Assembly: GCA_003645555.1 (NCBI GenBank)
Contig: QNFN01000045.1
Location: forward strand, 1 to 9,566
DNA: 9,566 nt
Source: Gammaproteobacteria bacterium
Lineage (GTDB): Bacteria; Pseudomonadota; Gammaproteobacteria; QNFN01
Reading direction: 5' to 3'
Shown here: piece by piece, positions 1 through 6,335 of the stretch
How positions within the stretch are numbered: the stretch's first letter is position 1
Layout: the number at the start of each line of letters is the position of its first letter
Made by a program: the position numbers and the translations under genes
Notes under the pieces: generated by a model
Told to the model about the DNA's origin: nothing
The model's input: only the letters and a program-made list of their open reading frames with translations
Database searches by the model: none

Positions 1-1
1 C

Positions 2-81
2 AAAAAAGCGTAGATCAAGGCGGGAAAGTGCTGGAATAGTGAGCCTATTCCGAGCTTTGCCAACGCAGAGATACGCCTTTT
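2..81. repeat. Long imperfect palindrome after the bio operon (dispersed-repeat or terminator-like)
   Basis: This is an inverted repeat of about 80 bp with a perfect 7-bp core stem: GGAATAG at 33-39, loop TGAGC at 40-44, CTATTCC at 45-51. The outer arms also match: AAAAAAGCGTA at 2-12 against ATACGCCTTTT at 71-81, with partial pairing between them. It may extend left beyond the window. On the minus strand it lies about 40 bases after the bioD stop, and its far arm ends in six T residues (complement of 2-7), so it could end bio operon transcription. Its layout, a near-full-length palindrome rather than a compact GC stem, also suits a small dispersed repeat of the REP or MITE type. The pairing is seen directly; the repeat and terminator roles are inferred. 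No protein-coding sequence is apparent in 1-119. Confidence 0.6.
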
Positions 82-119
82 GGCGAAGCGATCAGTAACA
101 GAACTTTGCGCATGGCCCA

Positions 120-818
120 CTAGGTGGCGCTCGACTGGAAACCAAGCTGGGCCGTATCGAGCTGCGGAGCGAACGTCTCGGGACGTGTATTCGCTGTGTG
201 GGGCAGGATGCCGAGACACGGTGCGTCGAGCCGCGCCGCCAGGGTCGCCAGTTGACCCGGGATGTGTTCCAGGTCCGGATCGATGGTGTTGGCGACCCAT
301 CCGACCAGCCGCAGACCGTGCCTGGTGATGCTGTCAGCGGTCAGCAAGGCGTGGTTCAGGCAGCCGAGGCGCAGGCCGACCACCAGGATGACATCGAGAT
401 CGAGGTCGACTGCCAGGTCGGCCAGCGTCAGGTGCTCGTCGAGCGGCACCAGCCAGCCGCCGGCACCTTCGACGACCACGACATTGGACGCCGCCGCGAG
501 CTCGGCATAGGCGGTGCGCAGTGGGGTGAGTTCGAGCGTCACGCCCGCCTCGGCGGCGGCCAGGTGAGGCGCGATGGCCGGAGCCAGTGCATCGGGGTTG
601 ACCGTTGCATGGGGCCACGCCCGTGAGGCGCAACGCGCCAACAGTTCGGCGTCGTCGTTACGTAGTCCGTCATCGGTGTTGCGGCACCCGGCGGCGACCG
701 GTTTGAGGCCGGCCACCTGCAACCCGGTCTCGCGCAGTCGCAACATCAGGGCCCCGGCGACCATTGTTTTACCGACGCCGGTGTCGGTGCCGGTGACGAA
801 CAGTCCACGGGTGTTCAT
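120..818 (-). CDS. bioD: Dethiobiotin synthetase BioD
   Basis: ATP-dependent dethiobiotin synthetase (232 aa). It closes the ureido ring by carboxylating 7,8-diaminopelargonate with CO2, the next-to-last step of biotin synthesis in the cytoplasm. The N-terminal P-loop GTDTGVGKT is at residues 10-18, with Lys17 as the nucleotide lysine. The substrate-loop motif GLKPVAAGC is at 37-45, followed by the family motif EGAGGWLVPL at 117-126. The length is normal for BioD. The ATG at 818-816 is the only start that leaves the P-loop at its usual place, and it overlaps the bioC stop as ATGA (818-815), so translation is probably coupled. It is the last gene of bioBFHCD; the next sequence downstream is the palindrome at 2-81. 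No missing key residue was seen. Confidence 0.97.
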   Translation of the reverse strand: MNTRGLFVTGTDTGVGKTMVAGALMLRLRETGLQVAGLKPVAAGCRNTDDGLRNDDAELLARCASRAWPHATVNPDALAPAIAPHLAAAEAGVTLELTPLRTAYAELAAASNVVVVEGAGGWLVPLDEHLTLADLAVDLDLDVILVVGLRLGCLNHALLTADSITRHGLRLVGWVANTIDPDLEHIPGQLATLAARLDAPCLGILPHTANTRPETFAPQLDTAQLGFQSSAT

Positions 819-1678
819 CGCGGGCGGCGCAGGGTGGCGACGGGGATGGCCGTCTCCCCCTCGTCGGCCGGAGTGCGCCAGGCGTGACCGTAGATCACCT
901 CGTAGGTGGCCGGCAGGGTGCCGTCGGGTCGTCGGAACGTGGCGTAGGCATCGGCCAGCGTCGCCAGGGCGCCGCGCCCGGTCAGGCCGCGTGGCCGCCC
1001 CGCTGTGACATTGTGGGCGCCGATCGTTTTCAGGTCGCGCATCAGCGAGAGCACGTCGGGGTAGGTCAGCGTGATCCGCTCACAGTCCATCACCGGGTCG
1101 GCGAAGCGTGCCCGCACCAGGGCGTCGCCGAGATCGTGCAGGTCGAAAAAGGCATTGACGTGATTGTGGTCATCGACCTCGGCCCAGCTGGCACGCAACT
1201 CGCCGAGGGTGTCCGGACCGAAGGTGGAGAACAGCAGCAGACCACCGGGGCGCAGCACCCGGAGCAGGCCGGCAAACACCGCTTCCGGGTCGAGGCACCA
1301 CTGCAACGTTAGATTGGAGAAGAGCAGGTCGGCACTGCGTTCGGCCAGCGGCAGTGCGGCGATATCGGCACAGAGCCAGGCCGGTTCCGGGCCGGACATT
1401 TTGCGCTGGCGTGCCTCGGTCAGCATGCCTTCGGCGAGATCGACGGCGAGTACGGTCGCATCGGGATAGCGGTGGCGCAGTCCGGCGATCTGGCGGCCGG
1501 TACCGCAACCGAGATCGATCGCCAGGCGCGGCTCGAGCCGCATCCACTCCAGGCGCTCGAGCAGCCGTTTGCCGACTTCATGCTGGAGTACCGCGGCGGC
1601 GTCGTAGTTGGCGGCGGCACGCTCGAACGAGGCACGGACGGCGCGCCGGTCGATCGCCCAGGCTTTCACCTCAGTCAT
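815..1678 (-). CDS. bioC: Malonyl-ACP O-methyltransferase BioC
   Basis: SAM-dependent methyltransferase (287 aa) that methylates the free carboxyl of malonyl-ACP. The disguised chain can then pass through two fatty-acid elongation cycles to pimeloyl-ACP methyl ester. The N-terminus VRASFERAAANYDAAAVLQ (14-32) is typical of BioC. SAM motif I, DLGCGTGR, is at 55-62, followed by the AVDLAEGML acidic loop and the FSNLTLQWCLD region usual in BioC. The frame is open 22 codons further upstream, but ATG 1678 was chosen because the homologous sequence begins there, GAGGTG lies seven bases before it, and it overlaps the bioH stop by 8 bases (ATGACTGA, 1678-1671). The protein is somewhat longer than E. 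coli BioC (251 aa), mostly towards the C-terminus. It is the fourth gene of the biotin operon. Confidence 0.95.
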   Translation of the reverse strand: MTEVKAWAIDRRAVRASFERAAANYDAAAVLQHEVGKRLLERLEWMRLEPRLAIDLGCGTGRQIAGLRHRYPDATVLAVDLAEGMLTEARQRKMSGPEPAWLCADIAALPLAERSADLLFSNLTLQWCLDPEAVFAGLLRVLRPGGLLLFSTFGPDTLGELRASWAEVDDHNHVNAFFDLHDLGDALVRARFADPVMDCERITLTYPDVLSLMRDLKTIGAHNVTAGRPRGLTGRGALATLADAYATFRRPDGTLPATYEVIYGHAWRTPADEGETAIPVATLRRPR

Positions 1679-2426
1679 GCAGGAACACCTCGATATGATC
1701 GTGGCATGCCGTCGTAGCCGACAGGAACGGGGCGTGTCCCACACCGGGCAGCACCTCGACCTGGTGGCCGGTCCGACCGGCGAGGTCGTCGACCACCTTG
1801 GCCGGGATCAGGGCATCCTCGCCACCGAGCAGCCAGAGTATCGGCACCGTATCGGCACCCTCGGTCAGGTCGCTACCGCTGAGCAGTGCCAGCCCGGTGA
1901 CCAGTGCGTCCGGGTCCGGAACGACCCCCGGTGCACGGCGCAGGGTGCGTAGCACGTCGCGCCCGGCAGCATCACCGCGGGCGACCAGGCCGGCAAAGCG
2001 GGCCAGTGTGGCCGTCGGATCGGCATCCAGCGCGGCGGCAAAGGCCGCGAACTCGGTGGCTGGCATGGCGGCAGGCCAGTCGGGGCCGGCGGTGAACCGC
2101 AGCGTGGTGGCGACCAGCACGAGGTGGCGCATGCGGTCGGGCCGTGACCGGGCCAGTTGCAAGCAGGCGAGGCCGCCCAGGGACCAGCCGAGCCAGTCGC
2201 GGGTTGCCGGTAGCGTCATGTCGAGTTGCTCGGCCAGGCCGGGCAGATCGCTCGCCATCGGCACGTCACGGTTGGCGCCGTGACCCGGCAGGTCGACCAT
2301 TTGTACCGTTCGCGTCACTGCCAGTCGTTCGGCCAGGGGGAGCATGACACGGCTGTCGAAACCCCAGCCGTGGACCAGCGCCAATGGCGGACCGGCGCCG
2401 AGGGTGGTGACCCGCAGTGGGTTCAT
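1671..2426 (-). CDS. bioH: Pimeloyl-ACP methyl ester carboxylesterase BioH
   Basis: Alpha/beta-hydrolase (251 aa; E. coli BioH is 256). It removes the methyl group placed by BioC once the chain reaches pimeloyl length, which stops elongation and supplies BioF. The family signature LVHGWGFDS is at 17-25. The nucleophile elbow GWSLGG puts the catalytic serine at Ser82, the same number as in E. coli. Asp204 in GGEDALIP and His231 in GVGHAPF complete the triad. The ATG overlaps the bioF stop as ATGA (2426-2423) and has GAGGCG a short distance upstream. Its place between bioF and bioC separates it from generic hydrolases: in E. coli bioH is unlinked, whereas here it is part of the operon and should share its biotin control. 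Confidence 0.95.
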   Translation of the reverse strand: MNPLRVTTLGAGPPLALVHGWGFDSRVMLPLAERLAVTRTVQMVDLPGHGANRDVPMASDLPGLAEQLDMTLPATRDWLGWSLGGLACLQLARSRPDRMRHLVLVATTLRFTAGPDWPAAMPATEFAAFAAALDADPTATLARFAGLVARGDAAGRDVLRTLRRAPGVVPDPDALVTGLALLSGSDLTEGADTVPILWLLGGEDALIPAKVVDDLAGRTGHQVEVLPGVGHAPFLSATTACHDHIEVFLHD

Positions 2427-3565
2427 CGTGGCAGCGCCTCGAGGGCTGCGAGCAGGCGGTCGACCTGGGCCTCGTCGTGGGTTGCCGACAGGGTAAACCG
2501 CAAGCGGGCGGTTCCGGCCGGGACCGTGGGTGGCCGGATGGCGGTGACCAGCAGGCCGCGCTCCTCCAGGAACTGGCTGGCAGCGAGCGCGCGGTTGGCG
2601 TCACCGAGCAGCAGGGCCTGGATCGGCGTGGACGAAGGCAGCAGGTCGAGCCCGAGCCTCTCGGCGCCATCACGGAAGCGCCGGATCAGTACCGCCAGCC
2701 GGTCCCGTCGCCACTCTTCATCGGCCGCGATGCGCAGGCTGACCCGGGGCGCGGCGGCGACCGCAGGCGGTAGCGCGGTGGTGTAGATGTACGGGCGCGC
2801 CTGCTGGATCAGCGTCTCGATCAGCTCTTCGGAACCGGCGACAAAGGCACCGAAAGTGCCGAAGGCCTTGCCCAGCGTGCCGACCAGCAGTGGCACGTCA
2901 TCGAGGCCGTACGGCGCGGTGCTGCCACGCCCCTCGGGGCCAGTGGCGCCGAGACCATGGGCATCGTCGACCAGCAACCGGGCGTCGTGCTCGCGGCAGA
3001 TGGCGGCAAGCTCGGCCAGCGGAGCCACATCGCCATCCATGCTGAAGACGCCGTCGGTAATGACCAGGGACCGGCCCGGCGTGCGCTCCAGCTGCGCGGC
3101 CAGGTCGGCCGGGTCGGCGTGGCGGTAGCGCTGTATCCGGGCGCCGGAGAGTCGGGCGCCGTCGATCAACGAGGCGTGGTTGAGGCGGTCGCCGATCACA
3201 CTGTCACCGCGACCGGCCAGTGCGGCGATGGTGCCGAGGTTGGCCATGTAGCCGGTGGAGAACAGCAGGGCACGCGGTCGGCCGGTGAAGGTGGCCAGTT
3301 CCCGTTCCAGCGCGGCGTGTTCGGCGTGGTGGCCGCAGACCAGGTGGGCGGCGCCGCTGCCGCTGCCGCAGCGGGTGGCGGCAGCGGCCAGCGCGGCGGC
3401 GATGCGCGGGTCACCGGCGAGCCCGAGGTAGTCGTTGCTGCAGAAGGCGAGCAGGTGGCGGCCGTCGACCTCGAGTTCCGGTCCGGGCACGCCGGTGACA
3501 GTACGACGGCTACGGTAAAGCCCTTCGGCCTGCCGGCGGCGCAGGGCCGCGGTGAGTTCGCTCAT
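2423..3565 (-). CDS. bioF: 8-amino-7-oxononanoate synthase BioF (KAPA synthase)
   Basis: PLP-dependent alpha-oxoamine synthase (380 aa, normal length). It condenses pimeloyl-ACP with L-alanine, releasing CO2, to give 8-amino-7-oxononanoate. SNDYLGL is at 43-49. The [10 protein letters not shown] segment is at 102-111. A histidine at 130 fits the residue that stacks on PLP (His133 in E. coli). VDDAHG at 199-204 holds the pyridine-nitrogen aspartate and a conserved histidine. The Schiff-base lysine is Lys233 in GTLGKAFG (Lys236 in E. coli), and every motif keeps the same three-residue offset from the E. coli protein. It starts at ATG 3565, overlapping the bioB stop as ATGA; only a weak ribosome site precedes it, so translational coupling is likely. 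KBL and HemA belong to the same fold family, but the operon context settles the call. Confidence 0.96.
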   Translation of the reverse strand: MSELTAALRRRQAEGLYRSRRTVTGVPGPELEVDGRHLLAFCSNDYLGLAGDPRIAAALAAAATRCGSGSGAAHLVCGHHAEHAALERELATFTGRPRALLFSTGYMANLGTIAALAGRGDSVIGDRLNHASLIDGARLSGARIQRYRHADPADLAAQLERTPGRSLVITDGVFSMDGDVAPLAELAAICREHDARLLVDDAHGLGATGPEGRGSTAPYGLDDVPLLVGTLGKAFGTFGAFVAGSEELIETLIQQARPYIYTTALPPAVAAAPRVSLRIAADEEWRRDRLAVLIRRFRDGAERLGLDLLPSSTPIQALLLGDANRALAASQFLEERGLLVTAIRPPTVPAGTARLRFTLSATHDEAQVDRLLAALEALPR

Positions 3566-4599
3566 GCCGGTTCGGGCGCGTTGCTCTCGTTAGCGCAGGC
3601 GCTGCCGTAGAGCAGCGGGCCACGGTCGGTGCCACCGCTGTGGTCGTGTTCGGTATGGTCGCTGGTGCGCAGTCCGAGGCGGGCAAACAGGTCGATGTCA
3701 CGTGCCGGTGCGGCGTTCGGCGTGGTCAGCAACTGTTCACCATGGAACACCGAGTTGGCACCGGCGAGGAAACAGAGCGCCTGCAACTCGTCGCTCATCT
3801 GCTCGCGTCCGGCCGACAGGCGCACGACCGATGCCGGCATCAGGATGCGTGCGATGGCGACGGTGCGCACCAGCTCGAACGGGTCGAGATCGGGGACATC
3901 GGCCAGCGGCGTACCTGGCACCTTGACCAGGTGGTTGATCGGTACGCTCTCCGGGTGGTGAGCCAGGTTGGCCAATTGCAGCAGCAGGCCGGCACGATCG
4001 GCGCGTGTTTCGCCCATTCCGACGATACCGCCGCAACAGACGCTCAGGCCGGCTTCGCGCACGGCATCGAGCGTACGCAGGCGGTCGTCGTAGCCGTGCG
4101 TGCTGACCACCATCGGGTAATACTCGGGCGAGGTATCGAGGTTGTGGTTGTAGTAGTCGAGTCCGGCTGCGCGCAGTGCCGTGGCCTGGGTGTCGGTCAG
4201 CATGCCGAGAGTCAGGCAGGTCTCCAGTCCCAGCGCCTTGACCTCTTGCACCATGCTGGCGACCAGTTCGATGTCGGCATCGCGTGGGCTGCGCCAGGCG
4301 GCACCCATGCAGAAACGGGTCGCTCCGGCCGCGCGCGCCGCATGTGCGGCGGCGACCACTTCATCGAGGGCCAGCAGCGACTCTTTTTCCAGGCTGGTGT
4401 CGTGGTGTGCGCTTTGCGGGCAGTAGCCGCAGTCCTCCGGGCAGGCCCCGGTCTTGATGCTGAGCAGGGCACTGACCTGGATGGCGTCCGGGTCGTGATG
4501 TTGGCGGTGCAACTCCTGAGCGGTGAACAGCAGATCATTCAGCGGTCGTTCGAACAGGGCGACAACCTCGTCGCGGGTCCAGTCGTGGCGGATGGTCAT
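3562..4599 (-). CDS. bioB: Biotin synthase BioB
   Basis: Radical-SAM biotin synthase (345 aa; E. coli 346). It inserts sulfur into dethiobiotin using a 4Fe-4S cluster that cleaves SAM and a 2Fe-2S cluster that donates the sulfur. The radical-SAM cysteines are Cys53, Cys57 and Cys60 in [13 protein letters not shown]. The auxiliary-cluster ligands are Cys97, Cys128, Cys188 and Arg260. All seven have the same numbers as in E. coli, which supports the ATG at 4599. An in-frame GTG at 4635 would add 12 residues, but it lies only about 12 bases after the predicted transcription start, and the added residues do not match the family. An AGGG lies 10 bases before the chosen ATG. It is the first gene of bioBFHCD, expressed from the promoter at 4654-4681 and probably repressed by biotin-bound BirA. 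Confidence 0.97.
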   Translation of the reverse strand: MTIRHDWTRDEVVALFERPLNDLLFTAQELHRQHHDPDAIQVSALLSIKTGACPEDCGYCPQSAHHDTSLEKESLLALDEVVAAAHAARAAGATRFCMGAAWRSPRDADIELVASMVQEVKALGLETCLTLGMLTDTQATALRAAGLDYYNHNLDTSPEYYPMVVSTHGYDDRLRTLDAVREAGLSVCCGGIVGMGETRADRAGLLLQLANLAHHPESVPINHLVKVPGTPLADVPDLDPFELVRTVAIARILMPASVVRLSAGREQMSDELQALCFLAGANSVFHGEQLLTTPNAAPARDIDLFARLGLRTSDHTEHDHSGGTDRGPLLYGSACANESNAPEPA

Positions 4600-4653
4600 G
4601 GTGTGGTGGCCCTGATATCGTGAAATTGCCCACACGGATCATGCGGGCGTTCA

Positions 4654-4681
4654 ATGGTAGGCGGCAGGAAGCCGCTGTCAA
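4654..4681 (-). promoter_or_regulatory. Sigma-70 type promoter of the bioBFHCD operon
   Basis: Read on the minus strand, a perfect -35 hexamer TTGACA (4681-4676) is followed by a 16-bp spacer and a -10 hexamer TACCAT (4659-4654, four of six matches to TATAAT). The predicted transcription start near 4647 gives a leader of about 48 bases to the bioB ATG at 4599. The -35 box lies inside the right half of the BirA operator, as expected for a repressed promoter. The hexamers and spacing are seen directly; promoter activity is inferred. Confidence 0.6.
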
Positions 4682-4707
4682 CCGCGAAGGATCGCAATGG
4701 TTTACAA
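4675..4707. promoter_or_regulatory. BirA biotin-repressor operator (bioO-like)
   Basis: CTGTCAACC at 4675-4683 and GGTTTACAA at 4699-4707 form an inverted pair with a 15-bp spacer. The gammaproteobacterial BirA site is known as TTGTAAACC, a spacer of about 14-16 bases, then GGTTTACAA. The right half-site here is perfect and the left matches seven of nine. The site overlaps the -35 box of the bio promoter, and its spacer holds the comF ribosome site. BirA bound to biotinoyl-AMP should therefore block bioBFHCD and might also hinder comF expression. The birA gene is not in the window. Confidence 0.8.
4686..4691 (+). promoter_or_regulatory. Ribosome-binding site of comF
   Basis: GAAGGA stands five bases before the ATG at 4697 and fixes the comF start. 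It lies inside the spacer of the BirA operator, so repressor binding and comF expression share the same DNA. Confidence 0.6.
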
Positions 4708-5407
4708 ATGGCTCAATAAGCTCCAGTTTGCCCTGATACCACCCCGCTGTCTGCTCTGCGGTGGCCCGGGGACGGCCCGACATGACCTCTGCCACGATTG
4801 CCTCACGGCACTGCCCCGCGTTGCTGTGGCCTGCCCGACCTGTGCGTTGCCACTTCCGGACGCGGCGCCAGTGACCGATTGCGGTCGCTGCCGACAACGA
4901 CCGCCACCGTTCGCCGCCACTCACGCCGCGTTCAGCTACGGTCCACCGCTCGACCGCCTGATCCAGGAACTCAAGTTCGGTCAGCGGTTGAGCCACGCTC
5001 GCCTGCTCGGTGAATTGCTGGCCGGATATCTTGCCGCGCAAAACGGTCCACGGCCGGAACTGCTGTTGCCGGTTCCGCTCCATTGGCGTCGCCAGCGCGG
5101 GCGTGGTTTCAACCAGGCACTGGAGCTGGCAAGGCCAGTCGCGCAGAGGCTTGGCGTGAAGCTGTGTGCGGATGGTTGCCGGCGTTTGCGCGATACGGCG
5201 GCGCAGAGCGGGCTGAATGCGGACGCACGTCGGCGCAATGTGCGCGGGGTGTTTGCCGTCAAGGCTCCGGTCGGTGGGCGCCGGGTGACCCTGCTCGATG
5301 ACGTCGTCACCACCGGTCACACGGTCACCGAACTGGCGCGCGCGGTCTTGGCTGCCGGGGCGGAACGGGTCGAGGTGTGGTGCGTGGCGCGCGCCGCGCG
5401 TGACTGA
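4697..5407 (+). CDS. comF: ComF/GntX family phosphoribosyltransferase-like protein
   Basis: ComF family protein (236 aa). Related proteins are needed for DNA uptake in naturally competent bacteria (ComF of Haemophilus and Bacillus), and E. coli GntX belongs to the family; the biochemical reaction is not well established. The N-terminus has four CxxC pairs (Cys18/21, 32/35, 46/49, 62/65), as in the zinc-ribbon part of the family. They are followed by YGPPLDRLIQELKF at 81-94, the PVPLHWRRQRGRGFNQ segment at 125-140, and the PRPP-binding loop LLDDVVTTGHTV at 199-210, which is the type I phosphoribosyltransferase signature. The start is set by GAAGGA. It is divergent from bioB across 97 bp and ends 3 bp from ubiA. 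The neighbourhood with bioB is, from memory, common in pseudomonads and does not itself imply a role in biotin synthesis. Confidence 0.92.
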   Translation: MVYKWLNKLQFALIPPRCLLCGGPGTARHDLCHDCLTALPRVAVACPTCALPLPDAAPVTDCGRCRQRPPPFAATHAAFSYGPPLDRLIQELKFGQRLSHARLLGELLAGYLAAQNGPRPELLLPVPLHWRRQRGRGFNQALELARPVAQRLGVKLCADGCRRLRDTAAQSGLNADARRRNVRGVFAVKAPVGGRRVTLLDDVVTTGHTVTELARAVLAAGAERVEVWCVARAARD

Positions 5408-5410
5408 CCG

Positions 5411-6334
5411 TCAGGCGTGCAGCGCGTAGTTGGCGATCACACCGATGGTGATGGCGATGCCGAGCCAATTGTTGTTGAGGAAGGCGCGGAAACAGTCTGC
5501 CGGTTCACGCTCGGCGATCAGGCGCTGATGGTAGATCATGAACAAGACCGCGACGGCCAGGCTCAGGGCGTAGGGTAGGCCGAGCCCGGCCTGCTGACCG
5601 ACCAGCGCCAGGTCGAGCACGAGCAGCCCTTGCAGCAGAGCGAGGATGATCAGGTCGGCGTCACCGAACAGGATGGCGGTCGATTTGACACCAATTTTCA
5701 GGTCCTCGGACCGGTCGACCATGGCGTACATGGTGTCATAGATGGTCGCCCAGAGGATGGCCGCGAGGTAGAGCAGCCAGGCGAGTGGTGGCAGGGTATT
5801 GGCCTGGGCGGCGAAGGCCATCGGCACGGCCCAGCCGAAGGCCGCACCGAGATGCACCTGCGGCAGGAAGGTATAGCGTTTGGCGTACGGATAACTGGCG
5901 GCCAGCAGCAGGCCGACGACCGACAGGGCGATGGTCAGCGCATTCATCAGCAGCACCAGGCCGAATGCAACCAGGCTGAGGACGGCGGCAACGGCCAGTG
6001 CCTCGCGCGGCGTGACCAGGCCGGCGGCCAGCGGACGATCGCGGGTGCGGACGACGTGCGGGTCGAAGTCGCGGTCGGCGTAGTCGTGGATGGCGCAACC
6101 GGCCGAGCGCATCAGGAAGGTGCCAATGACGAAGACCACCAGCACCAGGGTGTCGGGTGTCCCCTCGGCAGCGATCCACAGTGCCCACAGGCAAGGCCAG
6201 AGCAGCAGGAGGGTGCCGATGGGACGGTGCATCCGGGTCAGCAGCGCGTAGCGGCGCAGGCGCTCGGGCCACGAGGGTGACGGCGGCGTTGCCGGACTCT
6301 TGCGTGGGTCGATCCATTGCGTCTTGGTCGGCAT
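5411..6334 (-). CDS. ubiA: 4-hydroxybenzoate polyprenyltransferase UbiA
   Basis: Integral inner-membrane prenyltransferase (307 aa from this start; E. coli 290). It joins a long polyprenyl chain to 4-hydroxybenzoate early in ubiquinone synthesis. MHRPIGTLLLLWPCLWALW (35-53) begins the first helices. The first Asp-rich motif is at 83-91 (HDYADRDFD) and the second at 200-211 (YDTMYAMVDRSEDLKIG region). About eight hydrophobic segments follow the family pattern, and NNNWLG is near the C-terminus. The first motif has His83 where the family has Asn; the catalytic aspartates are intact. Starts at 6367, 6349 and 6343 are also in frame. The ATG at 6334 follows the recG TAG after one base and has GGTGA eight bases upstream, so it was preferred, with 6343 a close alternative. 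The first 25 or so residues are a proline-rich extension before the conserved part. Likely co-transcribed with recG. Confidence 0.93.
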   Translation of the reverse strand: MPTKTQWIDPRKSPATPPSPSWPERLRRYALLTRMHRPIGTLLLLWPCLWALWIAAEGTPDTLVLVVFVIGTFLMRSAGCAIHDYADRDFDPHVVRTRDRPLAAGLVTPREALAVAAVLSLVAFGLVLLMNALTIALSVVGLLLAASYPYAKRYTFLPQVHLGAAFGWAVPMAFAAQANTLPPLAWLLYLAAILWATIYDTMYAMVDRSEDLKIGVKSTAILFGDADLIILALLQGLLVLDLALVGQQAGLGLPYALSLAVAVLFMIYHQRLIAEREPADCFRAFLNNNWLGIAITIGVIANYALHA

Positions 6335-6335
6335 T

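Noticed and set aside
3640..4623. Long plus-strand open frame (327 codons) opposite bioB
   Set aside because: Bias of GC-rich DNA antisense to a certain gene; the translation is low-complexity in Gln/Val/Gly with no family motif, and bioB has every catalytic residue.
4600..4635. GTG start at 4635 giving a 12-residue longer BioB
   Set aside because: The extra residues do not match the family, the ATG at 4599 restores exact E. coli residue numbering, and the GTG would sit almost at the predicted transcript start.
4626..4655. Possible comF promoter: TTGCCC, 18 bp, TTCAAT on the plus strand
   Set aside because: Only four of six matches in each box with non-ideal spacing; too weak to list, although it would overlap the bio promoter face to face as in E. 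coli bioA/bioB.
4661..4675. GCGGC-AGGAA-GCCGC inverted repeat in the bio promoter spacer
   Set aside because: A 5-bp GC stem is common by chance at this base composition; the BirA site better explains control here.
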